Below are positions 51,245 through 59,004 of a stretch of 64,000 nucleotides of DNA, one piece after another. How positions within the stretch are numbered: position 1 is the first letter of the stretch; the number at the start of each line of letters is the position of its first letter. This stretch comes from Deltaproteobacteria bacterium RBG_13_43_22. GTDB taxonomy: Bacteria > Desulfobacterota > RBG-13-43-22. The position numbers were made by a program, and so were the translations under genes. Below the pieces are notes generated by a model. That model worked only from the letters and a program-made list of their open reading frames with translations, was not told the DNA's origin and searched no databases. The stretch is taken from positions 1-64,000 of the forward strand of contig MGQB01000004.1 of the NCBI GenBank assembly GCA_001797675.1, read 5' to 3'.

Positions 51245-52210
51245 GGGGAGTTCCCGCTTCAGTTCCTCGACAGTAATTGTCCCCGGCGCTAGTTTCTCCC
51301 GAGCCGCGTAATTGGCTGTTGTCTGTAATAAACGGTTCACTGGGGTGGGTACGCCATGGAGCCTTCCTAAAAGACAGATCTCCCCGTTCAGCCAATCCGC
51401 TTCAATAGTACCGGTCCCCCGGGTCTGGCTTTGCCAGGAAGAGCTCCCCTGCCGCTGGCCGTCGCCGATTGGTTTCACTTGGATAAAATTGCCACGACGT
51501 TTACGAAACTCCTCATCTGTTGAGTAGGCGATGCCAGCGGCCCGGTAACAGGCCAAGGCCTCTTCTCTGGCAGCACGAAGGAGGTCCCTGCCGTTTCCGT
51601 CTGTTCCGCAGACGGCCTGGAAGGCATTGCCGAGGTTGAGCAAGAGCTTGGCGTATTTCTGCCGCATAACCGCTTCATCCGGTTGAGAGCTGAAATCGGC
51701 ATCCCTGAGATCGGCGCAGACAGCCTCAATCAGAGGATCGCTCCCTTGCGGATAACGCCCGGCATCCAGGATCCCCGGGATTGGGGACGAGTTCTGCTGA
51801 ACCACACCCGGATCCAGGTGTGTGGCCGGGAGCATGACCACCATAGCATAAACGTTCTCGAACCGGCGCAGGGCCATCCGCTCGTTGTCCACCCCGTTTT
51901 GGGTGCAGATCACCGGCAGGTGATCACCGGCGGCGGCCCGTAGGGCCTCTAAGGCCGCACGGGTATCCTGCGACTTCATTCCCAGGATGACCAGGTCATC
52001 TTTCTCAAAGTGGATTTCGGAAGGGGATGAAACCGCCGGGATCTTGAATGTCTCGGTTCCATCCGGAGTTTCCAGCCTGAGTCCGTGTTCCTGGATCGCC
52101 TCCAAATGCCGTCCGCGGGCAATGAGTATAACGTCCTTGCCGGCACGGTGTAACCGTGTACCGATTACCCCACCAATAGCTCCGGCTCCAAAGATGATGT
52201 ACCGCCTCAT
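51239..52210 (-). CDS. Ketopantoate reductase-like protein (PanE/ApbA family)
   Basis: A 323-residue NADP-dependent reductase of the 2-dehydropantoate 2-reductase family: Rossmann 'YIIFGAGAIGGVIGTRLHRAG' at the N-terminus, 'DDLVILGMKSQDTRAALEAL' and 'VICTQNGVDNERMALRRFENV' (substrate-domain hinge), and 'RQKYAKLLLNLGNAFQA' with the likely catalytic Lys. The start is ATG 52210 with AGGAGG four bases upstream; the longer frame upstream runs through repeat DNA. It could serve pantothenate synthesis or another 2-oxoacid reduction; no pan genes are adjacent. Confidence 0.88.
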   Translation of the reverse strand: MRRYIIFGAGAIGGVIGTRLHRAGKDVILIARGRHLEAIQEHGLRLETPDGTETFKIPAVSSPSEIHFEKDDLVILGMKSQDTRAALEALRAAAGDHLPVICTQNGVDNERMALRRFENVYAMVVMLPATHLDPGVVQQNSSPIPGILDAGRYPQGSDPLIEAVCADLRDADFSSQPDEAVMRQKYAKLLLNLGNAFQAVCGTDGNGRDLLRAAREEALACYRAAGIAYSTDEEFRKRRGNFIQVKPIGDGQRQGSSSWQSQTRGTGTIEADWLNGEICLLGRLHGVPTPVNRLLQTTANYAAREKLAPGTITVEELKRELPL

Positions 52211-52356
52211 AAATCCTCCTTTAGTCTTCCAGTTACCCATTTTCAGGAAAGATGCCGTCGATACTGGGCATAAGTGCAAAAGGCCTTCACGGATTTCGGC
52301 CTGAAAATCAGACTCAACTGTTCTTGGATCGTACCCCTCATTACCAGGCAACTTCG

Positions 52357-52484
52357 ATTGAAGCTCCCTGCACCAAGGTGCAGGGAATCTTCCAGGCAAG
52401 GAAAGGGTTTATTTGTTGTAGTTCGCTCGCTAACCCACGCAGCAAGCTGCGGGGAATGCGCTCGCTATTCCTGTTCAAATAAAT
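52357..52484 (+). repeat. Structured dispersed repeat, copy 1
   Basis: It shares long blocks with the inverted copy at 60651-60827: ATTGAAGCTCCCTGCACCAA, CCAGGCAAGGAAA, TAGTTCGCTCGCT, CACGCAG, GGGGAATGCGCTCGCT and GTTCAA, in the same order. Two internal stem-loops (a 9-bp CCCTGCACC/GGTGCAGGG stem and CAGC/GCTG) differ in length between copies. It lies in the 464-bp gap between the ketopantoate reductase-like gene and the DedA-rhodanese gene; nothing else is seen in that gap. Confidence 0.55.
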
Positions 52485-52674
52485 ATTTTTAAGAAGCTGG
52501 AAGTATAGGGAGACCGTTTCTATGTGTCAATCAATTTTTCTCCCAAGATATTGCGGGTCGCTCTCAGTGGTTTTTGCTAATGGATGGGGTGCGTTCCGAG
52601 ACGGCCGGATATAAATCCTGTGACGGGTATTTTATACCTCGGTATCAAAATTCTTCCACCCTGTTTCGGACTCT

Positions 52675-53625
52675 CTATCTCCACGGCCGGATACCTTTAT
52701 TCTCAACGGGGTAGGCCCTTTGCTGCCAGGCCTGGAGGCCGCCGGCCAGAAGCCGAACCCGGGTAATCCCCTGTTGTCGTAATAAAAGGGCCGCCCGGCC
52801 GCTTGAGGCCTCATTGGGTCAGGCGCAATACAGGATAATGTCCCGATCTCGAGGCAACATATTATCATTTTTTACTAAATGGTCCATGGGGAGATGGAAG
52901 GCCCCGGGAATAGTCTGTGGCTCCACTTCGAGTTCAAAGGGGCTGCGGATATCTAAAACCAGAAGATCCTCATTTGCCTCAAGCCTTTCTTTTACCTCTT
53001 CAGGCGTGATCCGGGAAACGGTTAATTGATGCAGAACACGCCGACGCTGCATATATTTCCAGCCGATATAGGCGGCCAGCCCTCCGGGAATAACCAGTCC
53101 CATTAAGAGGCCTGTTTCCATGGTTTTTAGGGCAACGGGTTCCAATTGGGGGGTGAAGAGGTAACCGACACCGAGGTAAAGGGCTGCCCAGAAAAACACC
53201 CCCAATCCATCATAAAACAAGAAACGAAGTGTGGGCATATGAAAAATGCCGGCCAGTGGGGAGGTAATGGGCGTCATGCCCGGTACGAACTTGGCAACCA
53301 GCAGCGAGCGGGGACCATGACGGGCAAAGACATTTTTGGTTTTACGAACACAAGAATCGGGATCGAGGGCAATACGGCAGAGCAAAGGTAAGACCTTACT
53401 CCCACGCCGGAGACCAATCTGATACCAGAAGGTATCGCTTATCAGAGAAGCGAAAACAGCCAAGCCGAGCATTATGAAAAAATTAAATATCCCAATCCCG
53501 GTCAGAACTCCGGCCGCCATTAGGATGGGGGCAGCCGGGATCGGCAAACCCAATTGCTGGAAAAATATCCAAAAGAAGAGAACCGAATATCCGTTTTGGA
53601 TTAAAAACTGGATGGTTTCAGACAT
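52675..53625 (-). CDS. DedA-family membrane protein fused to rhodanese, selenoprotein (UGA at 52821-52819 read as Sec)
   Basis: Residues 1-205 are a DedA/SNARE-associated membrane protein ('VLFFWIFFQQLGLPIPAAP', 'FVPGMTPITSPLAGIF', several membrane segments); residues about 215-316 are a rhodanese domain. The frame meets TGA at codon 269 inside the active-site loop, 'IILYCA-U-PNEASSGRAALLL', where homologues have YCxCPNEAS. The same frame continues with conserved rhodanese sequence ('VRLLAGGLQAWQQ') to TAG at 52677-52675, total 316 residues. A hairpin follows the UGA. The loop keeps its first Cys, giving a C-A-U pair. Function, perhaps sulfur transfer or redox control at the membrane, is inferred. 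A promoter lies at 53724-53752. Confidence 0.88.
52785..52804 (-). promoter_or_regulatory. Candidate bacterial SECIS hairpin of the DedA-rhodanese gene
   Basis: On the minus strand GGCC/GGCC closes a GGGC loop, with AAG/TTT pairing below one mismatch. The first loop G is 23 nt after the UGA, close to the 24 nt seen for mvhD. Other GGCC pairings in this GC-rich stretch are possible. Confidence 0.55.
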
Positions 53626-53723
53626 GCATTTCTCGGAAGGACCGAATGGGTTTTATCAGGGGCGGTTTCCCAATTTTTCGTTTTGTTCGTACCGTCTCTG
53701 GTTTTCTTGTGATACTTTGATTA

Positions 53724-53752
53724 ATGCTATGCGGGGATCACTCTATTGTCAA
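53724..53752 (-). promoter_or_regulatory. Sigma70-type promoter for the DedA-rhodanese gene
   Basis: On the minus strand TTGACA (53752-53747), 17-bp spacer, TAGCAT (53729-53724); leader of about 90 nt. Confidence 0.55.
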
Positions 53753-53897
53753 GCTCAATTAGTTTTTTGGGCGTCTTCATTCTTTTAAAGAATAAAGAAG
53801 GGGCCGGGATAGGGAATTATGGGGGATGTTCTTGTCGGGGGAAAACGAATTAGGGAGCGACTTGCGAAGGGAGGAAAAGGGTGATTCAGCATCACGC

Positions 53898-53926
53898 TTG
53901 ACGAAGCCGCGGGTAACAGTTACTAT
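53898..53926 (+). promoter_or_regulatory. Sigma70-type promoter for the CoA-transferase gene
   Basis: TTGACG at 53898-53903, 17-bp spacer, TACTAT at 53921-53926; start about 34 nt before the ATG at 53967. The remainder of the 53626-53966 gap holds the divergent promoter only. Confidence 0.6.
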
Positions 53927-53966
53927 CTCTTTTAACAATTCCCTTGATTCAATTTAGGAGATAACA

Positions 53967-55250
53967 ATGGGATATTACCAGGAACATCTATGTACTGCGG
54001 AAGAGGCGGTCCAAAAGGTCCGGTCGGGCGACCGGATTGTTTTTTCCCACGCCTGCGGTGAACCGCGGGTATTACCCGGTGAACTGGTTAAAAGGGCAGG
54101 GGAACTCCGGGACGTCGAGATTGTGCACATGGTCCCCATGGGTGAAGCCCTTTACTGCCGTCCGGAATATGCTTCCAGCTTCCGACATGTTTCCTTATTC
54201 TCCGGAGGGGCAACCCGAAAGGCCATCTGGGAAAACAGAGCGGATTATATCCCTTATCTGTTCAGTGAAATACCCTCTCTTTTTGAGTCGGTGCTGCCGG
54301 TGAATGTGGCTATGGTTACGGTGTCTCCTCCTGACAAAAGTGGGCTTTGCAGTCTGGGCGTCTCCGTGGATTACACCAAAAAGGTGGTTGAAACTGCAAA
54401 AATGGTCATAGCCGAGGTCAACCCGAACATGCCCAGAACACACGGCCAATCTTTTGTTCACCTATCGGACATCGATTTTTTTGTGGAAGTTAACCAACCC
54501 ATCTTCATCTTGAAAGGCAGCGAATTGACGGAAGTAGAGAAAAACATCGGCAGACATACGGCCGAACTGATCGATGACGGGTGCTGCCTCCAACTCGGGA
54601 TCGGGGGTATTCCCGAGGCCGCACTTTTTTATCTCAGCGGATTTAAGGACCTGGGGATCCATTCGGAAATGATTTCCGACGGAACGAGAAGTCTGGTGGA
54701 GAAAGGGGTCATCACCGGACGTAAAAAGACGATTCACCAAGGGAAAATTGTCGTCACATTCCTGATGGGGTCGAGGGCCTTTTATGATTGGGTCGATGAC
54801 AATCCCATCATCGAGATGCATCCGGTGGATTACACCAATAACCCATTTGTCATCGCCCAGAACAAAAAAATGGTTGCTTTAAACTCCGCCCTGGAGGTCG
54901 ATCTCCTCGGCCAGGTCTGCGCCGACACCTTAGGTCCAAAACAATTCGCCGGTGTGGGAGGGCAACTTGACTTTGTAAGAGGAGCCAGGATATCGGAAGG
55001 TGGCAAGGCGATCATCGCCCTACCCAGTACCGCCAAGGACCTTTCCAGGATAGTGCCGACACTCAAGAATGGAGCCTCCGTGACCACGTCCAGAAACGAT
55101 GTGGACCATGTGGTCACCGAATACGGGATAGCGGCTTTGAAAGGCAAGACGGTGCGGGAGCGCATGAAGGCCCTGATCAACATAGCCGATCCCGCCTGGA
55201 GAGAAGAGTTGACGAAAAAGGCTTTTGAGGTTTACCGCATCACTCTTTAA
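53967..55250 (+). CDS. Acetyl-CoA hydrolase / 4-hydroxybutyrate CoA-transferase family protein
   Basis: It transfers CoA between acyl-CoA and a free acid, with a glutamyl-CoA intermediate. The 427-residue protein has 'HACGEPRVLPGELVKRA' in the N-terminal domain, 'CCLQLGIGGIPEAALFYL' (about 207-224), catalytic Glu in 'ALNSALEVDLLGQV', then 'GVGGQLDFVRGA' and 'ITEYGIA'-like 'VTEYGIAALKGKTVRERM'. It resembles the AbfT branch that activates 4-hydroxybutyrate, which would fit the abfD-thiolase operon 48 kb away. Substrate must be considered provisional. AGGAG before the ATG; own promoter. Confidence 0.88.
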   Translation: MGYYQEHLCTAEEAVQKVRSGDRIVFSHACGEPRVLPGELVKRAGELRDVEIVHMVPMGEALYCRPEYASSFRHVSLFSGGATRKAIWENRADYIPYLFSEIPSLFESVLPVNVAMVTVSPPDKSGLCSLGVSVDYTKKVVETAKMVIAEVNPNMPRTHGQSFVHLSDIDFFVEVNQPIFILKGSELTEVEKNIGRHTAELIDDGCCLQLGIGGIPEAALFYLSGFKDLGIHSEMISDGTRSLVEKGVITGRKKTIHQGKIVVTFLMGSRAFYDWVDDNPIIEMHPVDYTNNPFVIAQNKKMVALNSALEVDLLGQVCADTLGPKQFAGVGGQLDFVRGARISEGGKAIIALPSTAKDLSRIVPTLKNGASVTTSRNDVDHVVTEYGIAALKGKTVRERMKALINIADPAWREELTKKAFEVYRITL

Positions 55251-55380
55251 AATAAACTGACGTTTTACCGGTTCATTGAGGAATGATGATTTCGGAAAAG
55301 GTCGTTACTAAGCCTGCACCGGAATGTCTTTATCCGAGGGTGAAAACCAGGGTTCAAAAGATTACCTAAAGTTAAAAGCA

Positions 55381-55407
55381 CTGGATTCCGGCTTTCGTCG
55401 GAATGAC
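55381..55407. repeat. REP-like single hairpin unit
   Basis: Same 27-bp unit as at 40858-40926 (CTGGATTCCGGC ... GGAATGAC), with an internal GATTCCGGC/GTCGGAAT-type stem. Confidence 0.55.
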
Positions 55408-55470
55408 GAAAAGGAACATTTCTAAGTTTACACGAGATTATCAGAAATTATCCTGCATGTTCTCACAAAC

Positions 55471-55506
55471 AAAAGGGGGGTTGAATCGATATTCAACCCC
55501 CCTTTT
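55471..55506. terminator. Bidirectional intrinsic terminator downstream of the cold-shock gene
   Basis: AAAAGGGGGGTTGAAT pairs with ATTCAACCCCCCTTTT around a tiny loop, a 16-bp perfect stem with A- and T-rich ends. On the minus strand it follows the cold-shock gene stop by about 25 bp; on the plus strand it can stop the CoA-transferase transcript. Confidence 0.85.
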
Positions 55507-55528
55507 TGATTTTGGGATTAACGAATTT

Positions 55529-55732
55529 TTACACGGTTTTTACATTGACCGCAGCCGGGCCTTTTTTGCCCTGCTCGATATCAAAGCTTACCCGCTGGCC
55601 TTCTTGCAGGGTTCTGAAACCCTGCATACTGATAGCTGAATGGTGAATAAATACATCCTTATCCTGACCATCCACTTCAATAAAGCCAAAACCTTTGTTC
55701 TCGTTGAACCACTTCACTTTTCCTTCTGGCAT
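55529..55732 (-). CDS. Cold-shock protein (CspA family)
   Basis: A 67-residue single-stranded RNA/DNA-binding chaperone. '[22 protein letters not shown]' contains RNP1 (KGFGFI), and 'DVFIHHSAI' is RNP2; normal CspA length. The start is the ATG at 55732 with AGGAGG upstream; upstream frame is leader. It has a strong promoter (55895-55923), a leader of about 155 nt with a terminator-like hairpin (55784-55817), and a terminator downstream, so it is a self-contained, leader-regulated gene. Confidence 0.95.
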   Translation of the reverse strand: MPEGKVKWFNENKGFGFIEVDGQDKDVFIHHSAISMQGFRTLQEGQRVSFDIEQGKKGPAAVNVKTV

Positions 55733-55783
55733 AGTCTTATCCCTCCTCTTGAAGTATTTCTCAAGTTGGGATACGACCTGCCT

Positions 55784-55817
55784 AAAAAAAAAGCATCGAG
55801 GATACATTCTCCGATGC
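55784..55817 (-). promoter_or_regulatory. Terminator-like hairpin in the csp leader (possible attenuator)
   Basis: On the minus strand GCATCG(G)AG pairs with CTCGATGC and is followed directly by nine T. It lies about 70 nt downstream of the predicted transcription start and about 50 nt before the ATG. Long, structured leaders are typical of cspA-type genes; premature termination at normal temperature is the inferred role. Confidence 0.6.
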
Positions 55818-55894
55818 CAAAGCCCGTCGAATTGTTCACCAACTTCGACCGTCATCCACACCTTACTGGGTCGATGGCGGATTTAATGTCAAGA

Positions 55895-55923
55895 ATTATA
55901 ATAGTCTTATGCGGGTAAGTCAA
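55895..55923 (-). promoter_or_regulatory. Strong sigma70-type promoter of the cold-shock gene
   Basis: On the minus strand TTGACT (55923-55918), 17-bp spacer, TATAAT (55900-55895). Confidence 0.75.
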
Positions 55924-55952
55924 GGTTTTTTTTAATCATTCCTAACAATACC

Positions 55953-56846
55953 CTAATATTGGGGTTTTGCCTGCCGAAAAGCTCGAACCATTTGTTTAAT
56001 CAGGGGGATACAATTTCCTCTGGAGGCTAAAAGGTATTGAAACCAGGTTTTTTTCTGACGGTATAACAGGAACGGCCAAAACCCTTTAGAGATGTATTTA
56101 AAGAAAAAATACCAGTCATTAAAAATCGTACTCTCCAGATATTGCCGGGGAGGAGGGTTTCTGCTCCCCCCTTTCTTGGCCATGACATGGAAGACGACCG
56201 CCCTTGGATCATAAATAATTTGATAGCCGTGTTTTCGAATCTGCAGGGCATAATCTACTTCTTCCCATAAAAAGTTGCCCCAATAGTTCAGATCGAAATC
56301 CCCGACTTCCAGCAGAACGTCCCTCCGAATAGACATGTTACACCCGTATAGGGTAGAGATCAGACAGCGTTGATTGGTGGTAAAATTCCGCAGATATTTC
56401 CCACTTCGGGTTATTCGACCGGCCCAAGGCAGATCGTTTTCCTCACTTCCGTCATAAAGGACCTTGCCGGTTACAGCACCCAGATTTAACTCCTGATAGT
56501 TTTCCTGGTGGGTTTGAATCAAAGTGGGATAAAAAAGGACATCGTCATCTAAAAAAAGGATTATATCTCCCCGAACTTCTTTCCGGGCCAGGTTACGGGC
56601 AGCGGTGGTTGACGGGGAAGAAAGGGTCAGTAAGCGGATTCGATTTTGGTTTTCTTTTAAATAATTCCAAGTTTGCGGTTTGTGTTCCCGGCTTTGATCA
56701 ACGACCAGGACCTCATGAGGAGGGATGGTTTGATTCTTTAAGAGTTCGAGGACGTGGATCAAGGATTCTTCCCGGTTAAGGGTGCAAATGACCACCGAAA
56801 CCGTCCCAGGTTGTTGAAAATTGTCCATCTGCGGTGTTGTCCTCAT
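55953..56846 (-). CDS. Family 2 glycosyltransferase
   Basis: A 297-residue GT-A enzyme: 'VSVVICTLNREESLIHVLELLKNQ' (nucleotide-binding strand), 'VLVVDQSR', and the metal-binding DxD as 'ILFLDDDVLF' (about 95). The 'NFLWEEVDYALQIRKHGYQIIYDPRAVVFH' stretch is typical of GT2 acceptor regions. It likely adds a sugar to a surface glycan; donor unknown. Starts: ATG 56846 or the sixth-codon-later ATG. Last of a minus-strand group after the GT4 gene, about 125 bp apart. Confidence 0.88.
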   Translation of the reverse strand: MRTTPQMDNFQQPGTVSVVICTLNREESLIHVLELLKNQTIPPHEVLVVDQSREHKPQTWNYLKENQNRIRLLTLSSPSTTAARNLARKEVRGDIILFLDDDVLFYPTLIQTHQENYQELNLGAVTGKVLYDGSEENDLPWAGRITRSGKYLRNFTTNQRCLISTLYGCNMSIRRDVLLEVGDFDLNYWGNFLWEEVDYALQIRKHGYQIIYDPRAVVFHVMAKKGGSRNPPPRQYLESTIFNDWYFFFKYISKGFWPFLLYRQKKTWFQYLLASRGNCIPLIKQMVRAFRQAKPQY

Positions 56847-56973
56847 CCTTCGTCAGTCCGGCATACTTCTATGTACGCTTCCTTCCTCAGGACTTCGAAC
56901 GCCTTGTATCTGAATATCTTTGAACAACCTGTAATGGATATCTTTCCAAACATTTTTTGAGAGAAGGGTACCC

Positions 56974-58194
56974 TCATCGTTTCACCAGACTCAAAAATAA
57001 GGCCTCCATTTGATCGGTAACCCGGCTGATTTCAAAGCGATGTTCAGTTTTTTGCCTTCCTTTTTCACCCATGACCCTGCGGAGCTCCGGATCTTTTATC
57101 AGTTTTCGGGCCGCTGTTGCCAGGCCGAGCGTATCCCGGTAAGGGACCAGAAATCCATCTTCTCCATCGGCAATCATATCCTCTACGGCGGGTATCCGGG
57201 CCCCGATCACCGGTTTGCCTTTGGCCCAGGCCTCCAGGAAAACCACCCCAAAGCTTTCAACCTGGGAGGGCAGGATCAGAAAATCACAGGCAGTCAGGAG
57301 GTCCGCTTTTTCTTCTTCCGGAAAATTATTCAGAGAGATGATACGGGGATCTTGGGATAGAGGGTGATTGTTGAATAAGGTCTGGAAGTAAGGGCTGGAT
57401 TGCCCGGCCAGGACCAAGACCGTGCGGGCCTCCTCTTGCCAGATCAAGGGCATGGCTTCCAACAGGGTGTCGATTCCTTTGTTCTCAACCTTGCGGCCCA
57501 TAAAAAGGATCAGCGGTTCCTGGCTAAGGCCGTGGGTTAATCGGAATCGGCGGCCATCTCCCCCCTCTAAAAGAGAAAGGTCGATTCCCTGTCCTAAGGC
57601 ATGGATCTTGGCTTCTTGAATGCCCTGTCTTATTAGAAAATCCTTTTCAGCCCGGGTATTGGTCAGGATAGCAGAGGCCTTGGGGAAGATCCAGTGAAGG
57701 ATTCTTGCCAGCGAAGCATTTATATCATTCATATGCAGATGAGGCTGAATAACCCAGGGACAGCCTGTTTTTTTGGCGGCCGCTGCAGCATAATAAATAG
57801 AAGCGGTTGGAAATGGGACGGCATAGATCAAGTCCGGATCCAGACCACAGGCAGTTTTAATCATCCGGGGCAGATGGGGAATATGGGTCATAAACCAGAG
57901 ACGGTCTCCGCCCTTTAAACGGCTCCGTAAGGCCAAAGCCCCTATTTTGGCCAGGACATATCGTTTTGGAGGTCTGAGGGGTAATCGGATAATACGAATC
58001 CCTTCTTGGATTTCTTCTGCCGGCAAGGAAGCATTGACCCGAGGATTTTTAAAGGCTTCCAGAGTTGTTTGATTGGAGGTAACCACGGTTACCTGGTGTC
58101 CTTTTATGACCAGTTTTTTGGCCCACTCCAGCAGGGAAATTTCCGATCCGCCCCGGGCCGGATAAAAAAGATGGGTCAGGGCAACGATATGCAT
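56974..58194 (-). CDS. Family 4 glycosyltransferase
   Basis: A 406-residue GT-B glycosyltransferase: 'LTHLFYPARGGSEISLLEWAKKLVIKGHQVTVVT' at the N-terminus and the donor site 'PLILFMGRKVENKGIDTLLEAMPLI' (about 230-255) with EX7E-type 'LPSQVESFGVVFLEAWAKGKPVIG' (about 315-338). It probably acts with the GT2 gene in surface polysaccharide synthesis. Of two adjacent ATG codons the second (58194) has better spacing from AGGAG. It begins a few bases after the DUF1573 selenoprotein stop, so all three are likely cotranscribed. Confidence 0.9.
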   Translation of the reverse strand: MHIVALTHLFYPARGGSEISLLEWAKKLVIKGHQVTVVTSNQTTLEAFKNPRVNASLPAEEIQEGIRIIRLPLRPPKRYVLAKIGALALRSRLKGGDRLWFMTHIPHLPRMIKTACGLDPDLIYAVPFPTASIYYAAAAAKKTGCPWVIQPHLHMNDINASLARILHWIFPKASAILTNTRAEKDFLIRQGIQEAKIHALGQGIDLSLLEGGDGRRFRLTHGLSQEPLILFMGRKVENKGIDTLLEAMPLIWQEEARTVLVLAGQSSPYFQTLFNNHPLSQDPRIISLNNFPEEEKADLLTACDFLILPSQVESFGVVFLEAWAKGKPVIGARIPAVEDMIADGEDGFLVPYRDTLGLATAARKLIKDPELRRVMGEKGRQKTEHRFEISRVTDQMEALFLSLVKR

Positions 58195-58203
58195 CATTCT
58201 CCT

Positions 58204-58887
58204 TCAACCGTCCAGAGTGGACCGGATCGAGATCCGAATCTCCGGTTTTTTGCCATGGTCGGTGAAACAGGTAATCATTCCGGAATATCTTTCGTTTTTT
58301 TGTCGGTTAATGATTATCAGCCGATAATGCCGTCTTTTGACGATGGTTTTCAGGTAATAGGTAATATTATCTCCAAGGGTATTTTCAATTTTCAAAATTT
58401 GAAAGGGTTGGGAGGTCGTTATCAGATCAATCGTCTTTTCCTGTTGTCCTTCCCTCCCGGCCTTGAACTCGACGAAAGAGGCCGGCCGTATTTCAATGTA
58501 GGGGCGGACCGTGCCGTGGAAATTCAGTACAAGGGAAGGCTTTTGAGGGTCATTGCTGTGGATCGTAGCCGATTTCCAAACCGGGCCTTGATAGTCTTTT
58601 AAATTTACGGTCAGGGTGATTTTTCCCTCCCCTCCAGGGGGGATAGCCCGGTCAAAACGGGCCACAGAACAGCCTCACCCGGGACGGATGTCCGTGATCT
58701 CAAGGATTCCCGGGCCGGTATTTTTAACTGAATAATCGTGGGAGAGGATGCTGCCTTCATCCACCGTTCCAAAATCATAATCCGTTTCGATAAGCTGGAT
58801 ACAAGGGGGTAACCCGGCAGGGGAGGCTAAGCCTAACCAAAGGAAAAAGCCCGGAATCCAAAGAAGGAATGTTAATTTTTTTTTCAA
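58204..58887 (-). CDS. Exported DUF1573 protein, selenoprotein (UGA at 58677-58675 read as Sec)
   Basis: A 227-residue secreted protein with a signal peptide ('MKKKLTFLLW...LASPAG', about 1-22). The DUF1573 pattern 'DYDFGTVDEGSILSHDYSVKN' is followed by 'LEITDIRPG-U-GCSVARFDRAIPPGGEGKI', where homologues carry CGCT. TGA replaces the first Cys at codon 71. The same frame continues through a clear immunoglobulin-like beta domain to the stop at 58204. A hairpin follows the UGA. The start is TTG 58887 with GGGAG eight bases upstream. DUF1573 has no firm function; a U-G-C redox motif in the periplasm is inferred. It precedes two glycosyltransferase genes. Confidence 0.85.
58644..58664 (-). promoter_or_regulatory. 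Candidate bacterial SECIS hairpin of the DUF1573 gene
   Basis: On the minus strand GCCCG pairs with CGGGC, extended by a G-T and a T-A pair, around a seven-base loop with a G at 22 nt from the UGA. The G is not among the first two loop bases, so it fits the consensus less well than the mvhD hairpin. Confidence 0.5.
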
Positions 58888-59004
58888 TAACGAAACTCCC
58901 AAACGAAGATTTAAAAAGTGTTGAAGCCGGGAATCCGAAGCCGGAATTTAGAATTAAGATGAGAGTATTCATGGGCCGTCGTCCTTGTCAAGAAAAAAGG
59001 GGAC

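Noticed and set aside
52675-53625. Calling the DedA-rhodanese gene truncated or frameshifted
   Set aside because: Downstream rhodanese sequence is in the same frame and well conserved, so selenocysteine is the simpler reading.
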